A stretch of 64,000 nt of DNA, taken from Cohnella sp. WQ 127256. Lineage in GTDB: Bacteria; Bacillota; Bacilli; Paenibacillales; Paenibacillaceae. A model generated the notes under the pieces. It saw only the letters and a program-made list of their open reading frames with translations. It was not told the DNA's origin and made no database searches. The translations under genes and the position numbers were made by a program. Below are positions 51,268 through 59,553 of this stretch, piece by piece (the first letter of the stretch is position 1; every line of letters starts with the position of its first letter). The DNA lies in contig NZ_JAMZCY010000001.1 in the NCBI RefSeq assembly GCF_024519285.1, forward strand, positions 1,240,001-1,304,000, written 5' to 3'.

Positions 51268-51586
51268 TATATTTTCCCCCATATTAATAATTATTTTTAA
51301 TCCATAGATGAGTGATAGTCATCATTGCCTACAAGTGCAACAATAAATGAAATTGAATAAATTGAATAGTACGTACTTAAAAGTAATATAGGTACTTTTA
51401 AGTGCTATTCATCACAATTGGAGCAAATTCAAGAACTCAAATCATACCTATTCTAACTCTTAGCTTCCGATTCTTCTCTCCGTTTAATACATTCGAATCG
51501 GGAATCGCACTTCCTGGGTGCACAGAAAAACCAGCGATTTATGCGGGTTGGAATCAGTACATGCTTTCCGAATTTGCCGAATATTT
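51268..51586. other. Regulatory interval between AKR and AraC genes
   Basis: Holds the TACTT/AAGTA palindromes at 51364-51410; the rest, up to the AraC stop, shows no convincing gene. Confidence 0.45.
51364..51410. promoter_or_regulatory. Double TACTT-AAGTA palindrome
   Basis: TACTTAAAAGTA (51374-51385) and TACTTTTAAGT (51393-51403) lie within a larger imperfect inverted repeat bounded by GAATAG and CTATTC. HxlR/YodB-type repressors bind TACT...AGTA sites, so this is a candidate operator of the aldo-keto reductase gene about 100 bases downstream. Confidence 0.5.
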
Positions 51587-52387
51587 CTAGACATTGTTGA
51601 AATGCGTTCTAGTGAACGCTTCCCGATAAGCCGTAGGAGTTACGCCCGATTGCAGCTTAAACCACTTGGCGAACTGTTTTTCGTCCGCGAAGCCGACTTT
51701 CATGGCGACTTCTTTGACGTACAGCTTGCTGCCGGCCAACAGTCGCTTGGCCGATTCGAGCTTGATGGAATGAACGTATTTCAGCAATCCAGATCCGAAA
51801 TTGCGCTTGAATATCCGCGTCAAATACTGCTTGTTATAACCGCTGTACGCTGCGATCCTCTCTACCGTGAGATCTTGCTCAAGCGCGTGCAGTCGGATCC
51901 ATTCCAGTAAATCGGCGAGCTTAGGATCTGAATTGGGATTTCTCCCTTGTTCCACCAATTCAATCAACAAGCAAGAAAGAAAATAGTCTCCCGCATTCGG
52001 CAGGCTATATCCTCCGTTCGCTGCATGTAGCAGTTGCCGAGCGAGAATATGAATCCGGTTTGGATTTGCACATTCCGCGTATAACGACAGCATGCCATCG
52101 GGTTCGCGACCGTCCGCTTCAGGCTGCATAAAGTGAAACCAATAAAACGATACTCCCGGTAAGGAGGGCTTGTATCCCTGATGAAACTGCCCCGGCTTTA
52201 GAATCATCACGTCGCCCGGCTTGATTTCGAACGGCTCCCCCTCGACTTCCAAATAGACATTCTCAGACACTCCGATCAACAGCTCGTATTCCGACATTTT
52301 TCTTGCCATATGGGACCAAGGCTCATTTGCCAGAAAATGGCCACCCATATTTAAGCGATAAGGCTGATGCATATAGAACGGAAGCAC
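51587..52387 (-). CDS. AraC-family transcription regulator
   Basis: About 266 aa. N-terminal cupin-like sensor (GEPFEIKPGDVMILKPGQFH with the usual metal/sugar-pocket residues) and a C-terminal double helix-turn-helix: TVERIAAYSGYNKQYLTRIF and VKEVAMKVGFADEKQFAKWF ending QSGVTPTAYREAF. GTG 52387 fits because AGGAGG lies nine bases upstream. It is divergent from the GH127 gene and very likely activates it in response to an arabinose-containing sugar. Confidence 0.88.
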   Translation of the reverse strand: MLPFYMHQPYRLNMGGHFLANEPWSHMARKMSEYELLIGVSENVYLEVEGEPFEIKPGDVMILKPGQFHQGYKPSLPGVSFYWFHFMQPEADGREPDGMLSLYAECANPNRIHILARQLLHAANGGYSLPNAGDYFLSCLLIELVEQGRNPNSDPKLADLLEWIRLHALEQDLTVERIAAYSGYNKQYLTRIFKRNFGSGLLKYVHSIKLESAKRLLAGSKLYVKEVAMKVGFADEKQFAKWFKLQSGVTPTAYREAFTRTHFNNV

Positions 52388-52521
52388 GCGACGACACCTC
52401 CTCACTGTCTAACTATAAAGTCACTTTTTGACACCTATTCTATCGGTTCATCTACCGACAAGGTTGTACCACTTTGCTAAGATGATAATACACCAAATCA
52501 CATCATAACGGAGAGTGAAAG

Positions 52522-54495
52522 ATGAGAATATCAAATCATCAACCCGACTTCAGCCGTCCCATAGACCTGAAAAATGTCCGAATTACCGATCACTACTGGC
52601 AAGCTTACGTGAATCTCGTCAACAATACGATCCTTCCCTACCAGTGGGAGGCACTCAACGATAATGTATCGGAAGCGGAGCCAAGCCATTGCATTCGCAA
52701 TTTTCGAATCACAGCTGGTTTGGAGGAAGGTGAATACTCCGGTTTTTTCTTCCAGGATACAGATCTGTACAAGTGGCTGGAGGCGGTCGGCTTCTCGCTA
52801 GCCAATAAACCCGACGAGAAGCTTGAACAGCTGGCAGACGAAGTGATCGATCTGCTTGCTTTAGCCCAGCAAGAGGACGGCTACCTTAACACTTACTTTA
52901 CGATCAAAGAACCGCAAGGACGCTGGACGAACCTGATGGACTGTCATGAAATGTATTCTGCGGGTCATCTGATCGAAGCAGCCGTCGCGTACTATCAAGG
53001 AACCAGCAAAACGAAACTGCTCGATATCGCCAGACGTCTTGCTGACCATATCGATCGGCTGTTCGGTCCAGAGGAGCATCAAATCCGTGGGTATGACGGA
53101 CATCAAGAAATCGAGCTAGCTTTAGTCAAGCTATACGAGGTAACGGGCGAACAGCGTTACCTGGATTTCGCCAGCTTCCTGATTAACGAGCGCGGACAAG
53201 AGCCGAACTTCTTCCATGCGGAATGGGAAGCCCGCGGCCGAATATCGCATTGGAATCCCGGAGTTGTTCAGACAAGACCGCAGTTACTGGAATACCTTCA
53301 AGCTCACAAACCGGTTCGTGAACAAGAGGTCGCGGTTGGACATGCCGTGCGCGCGGTTTACATGTATTCAGCCATGGCGGACCTGGTGATTCATAACGCT
53401 GACCCCGATCTACTGGAGGCTTGCAGAAGGTTATGGAGCAACATGGTGAACAAACAGATGTATGTTACCGGAAGCATAGGATCAACTCATCACGGCGAAG
53501 CTTTTACGTTCGATTACGATTTGCCGAATGATACGAACTACTCCGAAACCTGCGCGTCAATCGGAATGATTTTTTTCGCCCGCCGCATGCTGCAGCTCGA
53601 GCCTAAGGGCGAATACGGCGACATCATGGAACGCGCGTTCTACAATACCGTAACAGCGGGAATCGGATTGGACGGAAAACATTACTTTTATGTAAATCCG
53701 ATGGAAGTATGGCCTGCGGCGAGCAAGGGCAATCCTGGGAAACATCATATCAAAGCCGTTCGGCAAAAATGGTACGGCTGCGCGTGCTGTCCGCCGAACG
53801 CCGCAAGACTGCTCATTTCAGCAGGGCAGTACGTATACACGGCGAACTCGGACACTCTGTACACGCATCTGTATATCGGCAACGAGACAGAAATCGCGCT
53901 TTCCGGTCGCAATGTACTTGTTCGCTTGGAGAGCGGCTTGCCGTGGAACGGAAATGCCTCGCTGCAAGTCGTAAGCGCCGAAGGAAGCGGTAGCTTTACA
54001 CTCGCCATGCGCATTCCTTCATGGTCGAGCGAAACGATATTTCATATCAATGGTGTTCCGCAACAGCCAATTATTCGCGACGGCTACGCTTACTTTACGA
54101 ACGACTGGAGCAGCGGTGACTCCATTGCCGTTCAATTCGATATGACCCCGCGCCGGATTTACGCCCATCCTCAAGTTCGGGCCAATGCTGGACGGGTCGC
54201 GCTACAGCGCGGACCGCTCGTCTATTGCTTCGAGGAGACAGACAATGCTTCTCCGCTCTCTTCGCTCGCTCTGCCCAAGAACGCTGAGCTGAAATGTGTT
54301 CAGGATCCTACCTTGGGCGGCATCGTCGCGATCGAGGTGGAAGGAATACGGGCTGAGGATTTGGACGAGATGTATACTCCCCTGTATCGTTCTGCTCCGC
54401 CCATTCTGACTACCCCGAGGCTGCGTGCCGTTCCTTACACGCTATGGGGCAATCGGGAGCATGGAGAAATGCAGGTTTGGATTCGAGAAAGTTAG
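52522..54495 (+). CDS. GH127 beta-L-arabinofuranosidase (HypBA1-like)
   Basis: 657-aa cytosolic glycoside hydrolase (formerly DUF1680). The enzyme type releases L-arabinose from beta-arabinofuranosyl sugars using a zinc-bound Cys as nucleophile. Visible are MDCHEMYSAGHLIEAAVAYY, GSIGSTHHGEAFTFDYDLPN, SETCASIG with the Glu and Cys ligands, and WYGCACCPPNAARLL with the other two Cys. There is no signal peptide, so the substrate must be imported. ATG follows CGGAGAG. Divergent from its probable AraC regulator; ends at a good terminator. Confidence 0.93.
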   Translation: MRISNHQPDFSRPIDLKNVRITDHYWQAYVNLVNNTILPYQWEALNDNVSEAEPSHCIRNFRITAGLEEGEYSGFFFQDTDLYKWLEAVGFSLANKPDEKLEQLADEVIDLLALAQQEDGYLNTYFTIKEPQGRWTNLMDCHEMYSAGHLIEAAVAYYQGTSKTKLLDIARRLADHIDRLFGPEEHQIRGYDGHQEIELALVKLYEVTGEQRYLDFASFLINERGQEPNFFHAEWEARGRISHWNPGVVQTRPQLLEYLQAHKPVREQEVAVGHAVRAVYMYSAMADLVIHNADPDLLEACRRLWSNMVNKQMYVTGSIGSTHHGEAFTFDYDLPNDTNYSETCASIGMIFFARRMLQLEPKGEYGDIMERAFYNTVTAGIGLDGKHYFYVNPMEVWPAASKGNPGKHHIKAVRQKWYGCACCPPNAARLLISAGQYVYTANSDTLYTHLYIGNETEIALSGRNVLVRLESGLPWNGNASLQVVSAEGSGSFTLAMRIPSWSSETIFHINGVPQQPIIRDGYAYFTNDWSSGDSIAVQFDMTPRRIYAHPQVRANAGRVALQRGPLVYCFEETDNASPLSSLALPKNAELKCVQDPTLGGIVAIEVEGIRAEDLDEMYTPLYRSAPPILTTPRLRAVPYTLWGNREHGEMQVWIRES

Positions 54496-54509
54496 CTTGT
54501 TGGAGTAAT

Positions 54510-54545
54510 AAAGAAGAACCTGATAAAGTTATCAGGTTCTTCTTT
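54510..54545 (+). terminator. Terminator of the GH127 gene
   Basis: AAAGAAGAACCTGAT and ATCAGGTTCTTCTTT form a perfect 15-bp stem with a 6-base loop, 15 bases past the stop. Confidence 0.85.
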
Positions 54546-54609
54546 GAATTCCCGCTATCAATTGTCATCTCCACGACTTCCGTCGGGTTCCCCATCCTTC
54601 CTCGGACTG

Positions 54610-54638
54610 TTCAACACAACGGCTTTATCCGTTATAAT
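54610..54638 (+). promoter_or_regulatory. Promoter of the EcsC gene
   Basis: TATAAT at 54633-54638 with a weak TTCAAC 17 bases upstream; placed about 30 bases before the EcsC start. Confidence 0.5.
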
Positions 54639-54668
54639 ATGGCGAGTCTTAAAGAGGAGCGATCGACC

Positions 54669-55409
54669 GTGAATTACGAACAGAAAGTGCGCAAAGAAAT
54701 CGTAGCTTGGGAGCAGCAGTTATTCAAACCGCCCGGATGGCTGGAGAAAACCTCGAAGTTGATCGGTAATCGAATAAACAACTTGATTCCACCCAAAATG
54801 CACGATATCATTACGGCCACCATAAAGTCGATCGTGCGTACAGCATTGTTCGGTGCGGAATATACACCTAAAAGAGCCGTACAGCGGACTCTTAATCTAG
54901 AACTGAATGATCAAGAGGCAAAACGATTGTTTTCCTTGTACCAAAAGATCGCGGTTGCCGAAGGTGCAGGCACCGGAGCGGGTGGTATTATACTTAATGT
55001 CGTAGACTTCCCTGCGTTAATTGCGATCAAGATGAAATTCTTGTTTGAGCTGGCTCATAACTACGGGTATGACACGAAACATTTTTCCGAACGAGTTTTC
55101 ATTCTTAAAGTATTCCAAATGACGTTCTCCGGTCCGGAACAACGCGCCAAGCTGTTGAACTCGATCAAGAGCTGGGATTCTGATAAGGAGCTGTGGTCCT
55201 CAGATACAGAATACTCCAAAAATATGAACTGGGAGACGTTCCAGAAGGAATATCGCGACGCAATCGACTTTCGAAAGATGCTGCAGATGGTGCCGGGGAT
55301 AGGTGCTGTCGCGGGGGCATGGGCAAATTACTCCATTCTCGAGGAACTTGGCCAAGCCGCAACGAACGCCTATCGGTTGCGAAGATTAAACGAGTCTACT
55401 GAAAACTAA
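54669..55409 (+). CDS. EcsC family protein
   Basis: 246 aa from GTG 54669 (AAAGAGGAG eight bases upstream). The frame is open further back through the terminator and promoter, which cannot be coding. VRKEIVAWEQQLFKPPGWLE, VAEGAGTGAGGIILNVVDFP and MVPGIGAVAGAWANYSILEE are the EcsC-domain hallmarks; EcsC is the accessory protein of the EcsAB transporter that affects secretion and protease regulation, but solitary EcsC proteins like this are common and uncharacterised. Predicted peripheral to the membrane. Confidence 0.85.
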   Translation: MNYEQKVRKEIVAWEQQLFKPPGWLEKTSKLIGNRINNLIPPKMHDIITATIKSIVRTALFGAEYTPKRAVQRTLNLELNDQEAKRLFSLYQKIAVAEGAGTGAGGIILNVVDFPALIAIKMKFLFELAHNYGYDTKHFSERVFILKVFQMTFSGPEQRAKLLNSIKSWDSDKELWSSDTEYSKNMNWETFQKEYRDAIDFRKMLQMVPGIGAVAGAWANYSILEELGQAATNAYRLRRLNESTEN

Positions 55410-55435
55410 ATAATCAAATTCCCGAACCATAACAA

Positions 55436-56401
55436 TTAAAATCGAAACGTATCGTCCGTAATTGGGGCTACCTTCGCTACTGCATACGTCGAGCCCTTTT
55501 GTGAAAAGAAATCGTAAGTCGAACCCTCGTTACGTATCCCGTTCATGACGATCGGATTGATTTCTTCGTCCGGAAACATCGTCTCGAAGCCAATGTTCAT
55601 CAGCGCCTTGTTCGCATTGTAACGAATATAGCTTTTCACATCTGGGCTTAAGCCGGTTTCCGCATATAAATCATTGGTATAGTTAAGTTCGTTATGGTAT
55701 AAGTCCAACAAGAACTCATAAGCCCAAACCGTTAACTGCTCTTTCTGCTCTGCGGTAAATTGCTTGAACCGTTGTTGTGCAAAAAAACCGATCGCAACGC
55801 CGTGAATCGATTCGTCCCGTAAAATGAGCGAGATGACTTCCGAGCTGTTTCGTAGCACCCCTTGCCCGCCCAAGTAGAGCGGAAAGAAGAAGCCCGAGTA
55901 GAACAGGAACGACTCCAGCATGACGGAGGCGAACATCGCCTTCCATAAGGAAACCTCATCGCCCTCTTCGATTGCAAGATACACGTCGCTGATCCGCTTG
56001 GCTTTGTACTGCAAATACTCGTTGTGTTTCACCCATTCGAAGATCGAGTCGATCTCGCTGTTCGTGCATAATGTCGTGAATATATAAGAGTACGATTTCG
56101 CGTGAATGGCTTCGAACGAAGCGAATACTGTGTAGAGCGCCTTTTCTTGCAGATCAGGAGCATGGCGAGCAATTTCGTTCATCCCGATATTCGTCTGAAT
56201 CGTATCAAGCAACGTAAGGCCACCGAACACCTTCTTGTACGTATCCTGATGCGCGAAATCTTGCCACTGCTTCAGATCCTTGCTGACCGCGATTTCTTCA
56301 GGGAACCAAATTTGCTTCCACTGCTGATCCCAGAATACCTTCGTCAACTCCTGTTGGCTCCGGTTCCAGTTTACGGCTTCAAACACTTTTAGATCGAACA
56401 C
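55436..56401 (-). CDS. nrdF: Class Ib ribonucleotide reductase small subunit NrdF
   Basis: 321-aa metal-radical subunit. The carboxylate/His ligands lie in GGLTLLDTIQTNIG, ASFEAIHAKSYSYIF (Glu, His and the radical Tyr), MLESFLFYSGFF and RDESIHGVAIGF, as in Mn/Fe NrdF proteins. It supplies the radical for deoxynucleotide synthesis by NrdE. GTG 56401 lies eight bases after GAGGAG and overlaps the end of nrdE by 13 bases, so it is translated with it. Confidence 0.94.
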   Translation of the reverse strand: MFDLKVFEAVNWNRSQQELTKVFWDQQWKQIWFPEEIAVSKDLKQWQDFAHQDTYKKVFGGLTLLDTIQTNIGMNEIARHAPDLQEKALYTVFASFEAIHAKSYSYIFTTLCTNSEIDSIFEWVKHNEYLQYKAKRISDVYLAIEEGDEVSLWKAMFASVMLESFLFYSGFFFPLYLGGQGVLRNSSEVISLILRDESIHGVAIGFFAQQRFKQFTAEQKEQLTVWAYEFLLDLYHNELNYTNDLYAETGLSPDVKSYIRYNANKALMNIGFETMFPDEEINPIVMNGIRNEGSTYDFFSQKGSTYAVAKVAPITDDTFRF

Positions 56402-58482
56402 GATACACACTCCTCAATGGTCTGCAGACGCTGACGCACATAGTACACCGTCTTGATCCCTTTCATCCAAGCATAGATGTAAAGACGCGCCAATTGCTCG
56501 GTCGTCCATTGGTCCGTCACGTATAATGTCATCGAAATCCCCTGGTCAATGTGACGCTGGGCAGCCGCATACAAATCGACCATTCGGAATTGATCGATCT
56601 CATAGGCTTCCTTATAGAGCTCAATGTTATCGTTTGTCAAGAACGGCATCGGATAAATGGTGCGGCTGTCGGCATAATCCCGAATTTCCACCTTCTCCGT
56701 GCAGGGGGCGATCGAAGCCGTACTATTACGAATATAAGAAATACTTCCAGTAGGCGCGATGGCTAGACGGTACGCGTTGAACAGTCCATGCTCCATAACC
56801 TGTTCCTTGAGCTCAGCCCACATCTCCGCCGTAATTAACGGGACGTTGCCCAACGCAGCGGCAACCTCTTCCGGAAGCGTCTCAACGGATTTGCCGATAT
56901 ACGAATCGAAGTAACTCCCATTGGCGTAGTCGCTTTGTTGAAAACCATGAAACGTCTCGTTTCTTTCTTTGGCGATCTGCATCGAGGATAACAGCGAATA
57001 ATAATTGAGCGCCTCCATGAACGTGTCGATAAAGAGGACGGACTCCTTCGATCCGTAAGCCAACCCTTGCGAGATTAAATGTCCGTGTAGGTTCATAACC
57101 CCAAGACCAACGGAATGCATGCTACGGTTCGCTTTCGTAACAGATGGTACGTTACGAATGTCAGTCATCAACGATACGTTCGTCAGCAATCGCATCGCTG
57201 TATCGACCAATTGCTCGAAAGACGCTTCTCGCGTTGCGTTGTGGATGTCAATCGATCCTAAATTGCAGGACACGTCCATACCGTAATCGTTATCCGTTCC
57301 GTGATCGTGAATAACGCTTGTTTCTTGCACCTGTAGAATCTCCGTGCAAAGGTTTGACATCTTCACCCGGCCCAAATTGCCCAAAGCGTGTTTATCGTTC
57401 ACATGATCGTCGAACACTTCGAAAGGATAGCCCGACTCGAACTGCGCTTTCTTGACTTCTGTATAAAGCTTGCGGGCGTTGATCCGCTTGATTTTCCGAA
57501 TATTAGGATTGTCCAGCAGATCGTAGTACATCTCACTAATGCTGATCTCGGACATCCGTTTTCCGTATTCCTTGTAAATGTCGTACGGACTAAACAACAC
57601 CATATCCTTATCGCGCTTCATCAGCTCGAAGAAAATATGCGGCACGATAATGCCCGTCGAAAGCGTTGCGAGACGGATTTTGTCGTCGGCATTAGGCTTC
57701 TTGGCCGAAATAAAGTTCTCGATGTCAGCATGGAAAACGTTCAAATAGATGACTCCGGAGCCGTTACGTTGACCGAGTTGATTCGAATAGGAGAAGGAAT
57801 TTTCAAGAAGTTTGGCAACGGGCATGACCCCGCTCGCACGGTTAAGAATGCCTTTGATCGGATCGCCAAGCGGCCGCAGGTCGGTTACGTTAACCCCAAC
57901 TCCACCACCCAAACGAGACAGTTCGAGGCAGTATCCGATATTATGTGAAATACTGTTCATCGAATCGTCCATCGTCAATTGGAAGCAGCTGACAAGCTCA
58001 CCTCTCGCCATCTTGCCGCTATTGAGCGCGGTGGGCGTCGCAGGTTGGTAGGCCGACATCATCGCTTCAACCGCCAATTCGGCCATTCGTTCATTCCCTT
58101 GCGCTAAATACAAAGCGATGATCACGATGCGATCCTCGTATTTCTCGAGAATTTCTTCGCCGTCCCGGCTCTTCATTGCATAGCTCTCGTAAAATTTACT
58201 AGCGCTCATGAACGACGGGAAACGGAACTCGTATTCATATGCTTTCTCGTAAATCCGTTCAATGAACTCCTGACTATATTGCTGAAGGAACTCTTTTTCG
58301 TAGTACCCTTCGTCCACGAGATACCGGATTTTTTCTTCCGTATCAATGAAGTAGCGCAATTTCACGTTTACGTGTTCCAGGAAATAACGGCGCGTCGCCT
58401 CTTTATCTTTCACGAGATCGAGCTTTCCCGTCCGGCTATATTGATTGAGAACTTCGTTGTTCAACTTTAGATAAGACTTCAT
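56389..58482 (-). CDS. nrdE: Class Ib ribonucleotide reductase large subunit NrdE
   Basis: 697-aa catalytic subunit, reducing ribonucleoside diphosphates. Features: ARGELVSCFQLTMDDSMNSI (active-site Cys), LSRLGGGVGVNVTDLRP, DVSCNLGSIDIHNATR (second Cys), radical-path and substrate loop IAPTGSISYIRNSTASIAPC, and a C-terminal CVSC pair re-reduced by NrdH. It lacks the ATP-cone, as usual for class Ib. ATG 58482 overlaps the nrdI stop as ATGA, with GGGAGGAG upstream. Confidence 0.95.
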   Translation of the reverse strand: MKSYLKLNNEVLNQYSRTGKLDLVKDKEATRRYFLEHVNVKLRYFIDTEEKIRYLVDEGYYEKEFLQQYSQEFIERIYEKAYEYEFRFPSFMSASKFYESYAMKSRDGEEILEKYEDRIVIIALYLAQGNERMAELAVEAMMSAYQPATPTALNSGKMARGELVSCFQLTMDDSMNSISHNIGYCLELSRLGGGVGVNVTDLRPLGDPIKGILNRASGVMPVAKLLENSFSYSNQLGQRNGSGVIYLNVFHADIENFISAKKPNADDKIRLATLSTGIIVPHIFFELMKRDKDMVLFSPYDIYKEYGKRMSEISISEMYYDLLDNPNIRKIKRINARKLYTEVKKAQFESGYPFEVFDDHVNDKHALGNLGRVKMSNLCTEILQVQETSVIHDHGTDNDYGMDVSCNLGSIDIHNATREASFEQLVDTAMRLLTNVSLMTDIRNVPSVTKANRSMHSVGLGVMNLHGHLISQGLAYGSKESVLFIDTFMEALNYYSLLSSMQIAKERNETFHGFQQSDYANGSYFDSYIGKSVETLPEEVAAALGNVPLITAEMWAELKEQVMEHGLFNAYRLAIAPTGSISYIRNSTASIAPCTEKVEIRDYADSRTIYPMPFLTNDNIELYKEAYEIDQFRMVDLYAAAQRHIDQGISMTLYVTDQWTTEQLARLYIYAWMKGIKTVYYVRQRLQTIEECVSCSI

Positions 58483-58850
58483 CCAACTCTCTCCTCCCGG
58501 AAACAATGCTCATAATAACGGCGGATCGCCTCGTAATCTTCGGCGAAGCCTCGCATGTCAATTTTACGGACAAGTGGAACTTTCCATTGACGCGAAATAG
58601 CATCCCCAGCCGCACCGAATACGTGATGGCCGAAGTTGCTGTTTCCGCTCACGATCACTCCCTGACAATGCGCACCGCAACGCTCTAAAAATTGATTCAC
58701 AATCCTAGGAACATCGCCTAACCCGTCTGTGTAGGTAAACAGCAAAAACGGCTGCGTCAGCTTAACGTCGTCAGCGATTTCAACCGCGGGCAATTGAAGC
58801 CGTGAAACGATATAACGTACGTTTCCTGTACGGCTCGCAAAAGCGATCAT
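58479..58850 (-). CDS. nrdI: NrdI flavodoxin-like protein
   Basis: 123-aa flavoprotein that supplies oxidant for assembly of the dimanganese-tyrosyl radical in NrdF. MIAFASRTGNVRYIVSRLQL binds the FMN phosphate; LLFTYTDGLGDVPRIVNQFL and VSGNSNFGHHVFGAAGDAI are the other NrdI hallmarks. ATG overlaps the nrdH stop (ATGA), and the gene overlaps nrdE by four bases. The gene order nrdH-nrdI-nrdE-nrdF is tightly coupled. Confidence 0.94.
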   Translation of the reverse strand: MIAFASRTGNVRYIVSRLQLPAVEIADDVKLTQPFLLFTYTDGLGDVPRIVNQFLERCGAHCQGVIVSGNSNFGHHVFGAAGDAISRQWKVPLVRKIDMRGFAEDYEAIRRYYEHCFREERVG

Positions 58851-59074
58851 ACTTTCAGACTCTCCAATTGCTTGACCATTTCGTTCGTATCAAAAATATA
58901 TTCTCCCTCGACCTCCAAGACCGGTACGCTCATCGCTCCTGCCTTTACGAGCTTTTCAAATGCCTCTGCGTCATGATCGACGTTGATAATCTCGACTTCA
59001 AGTCCCGCTCTCTGCAATTCGGATTTGATCCACATGCATTTCGGGCACACTGTTCTTGTATAAAGCTTCATCTT
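58847..59074 (-). CDS. nrdH: NrdH-type glutaredoxin-like protein
   Basis: 75-aa thioredoxin-fold protein with the redox motif CPKC in LYTRTVCPKCMWIKSEL and the cis-Pro in MSVPVLEVEGEYIF. It reduces the C-terminal cysteines of NrdE. ATG 59074 is preceded by GGAGGAG eight bases upstream. It is first in the nrd operon, directly after the riboswitch terminator. Confidence 0.92.
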   Translation of the reverse strand, partial: KMKLYTRTVCPKCMWIKSELQRAGLEVEIINVDHDAEAFEKLVKAGAMSVPVLEVEGEYIFDTNEMVKQLESLKV

Positions 59075-59098
59075 CTCGTCTCCTCCAGTCATTTCGCA

Positions 59099-59136
59099 CA
59101 AAAAAAATAGAACACCCACGTCTCCGGGGGTGTTCT
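59099..59136 (-). terminator. Riboswitch-controlled terminator before nrdH
   Basis: AGAACACCC (59136-59128 on the minus strand) pairs with GGGTGTTCT (59117-59109); ATTTTTTTTG follows. It lies between the cobalamin aptamer and the nrdH ribosome site, as expected of a transcription-attenuation riboswitch. Confidence 0.88.
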
Positions 59137-59224
59137 AACGAATAGCATAATTCGACTCCAACATACCGACATGCGGCAGAAGTCGACAAAAAACAGCTAT
59201 ATTCGTTCCATTCCTCAGTCCCCG

Positions 59225-59400
59225 GAGAAATGTAATTAGCGTTCCAATTAGGCAGGTCTCCTGGCTTCGCTTCGTCCTCCCATTCCCTTCCCATGCCGAT
59301 TGCACAGTGGATTTTTGAACGGTCGTCAGCGTTACAGTTGCGGGGACAGCGCTAGTATTGCACTAGCTTCCCTATTAAACTATCGCAGTAGTACCTAACT
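59225..59400 (-). ncRNA. Cobalamin (B12) riboswitch upstream of nrdHIEF
   Basis: On the minus strand the conserved elements occur in the right order: a GGGAAGC segment, GTGCAATACTAGCGCTG, CCCCGCAACTGTAACG, and the B12 box GAAGCCAGGAGACCTGCC (59267-59251 region). An intrinsic terminator follows, so binding of adenosylcobalamin should stop transcription of the nrd genes. Riboswitch control of B12-independent ribonucleotide reductases is known in bacteria that also have a B12-dependent class II enzyme. Confidence 0.93.
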
Positions 59401-59428
59401 GAAACAAATATGAAATTGAATTATTCTA

Positions 59429-59457
59429 ATTGTAGCATGCGATTTTCGATCTTACAA
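59429..59457 (-). promoter_or_regulatory. Promoter of the riboswitch-nrd operon
   Basis: TTGTAA (59457-59452), 17-base spacer, TACAAT (59434-59429) on the minus strand, placing the start about 20 bases before the aptamer. Confidence 0.7.
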
Positions 59458-59553
59458 GATACAGTATGTATAGGTGAAATTATCGCTTAAAAAGAACAAT
59501 ATCTAGATTGCGGGATAGAATGCAACTACATTTTCGCCATTTCAACTGCTCAT

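Noticed and set aside
51402..51590. Plus-strand frame of 62 codons before the AraC gene end
   Set aside because: No start signal, no recognisable motif; it overlaps the AraC coding end.
54444..54668. Upstream extension of the EcsC frame
   Set aside because: It overlaps the GH127 3' end, a strong terminator and a TATAAT box; the GTG with a good ribosome site is the real start.
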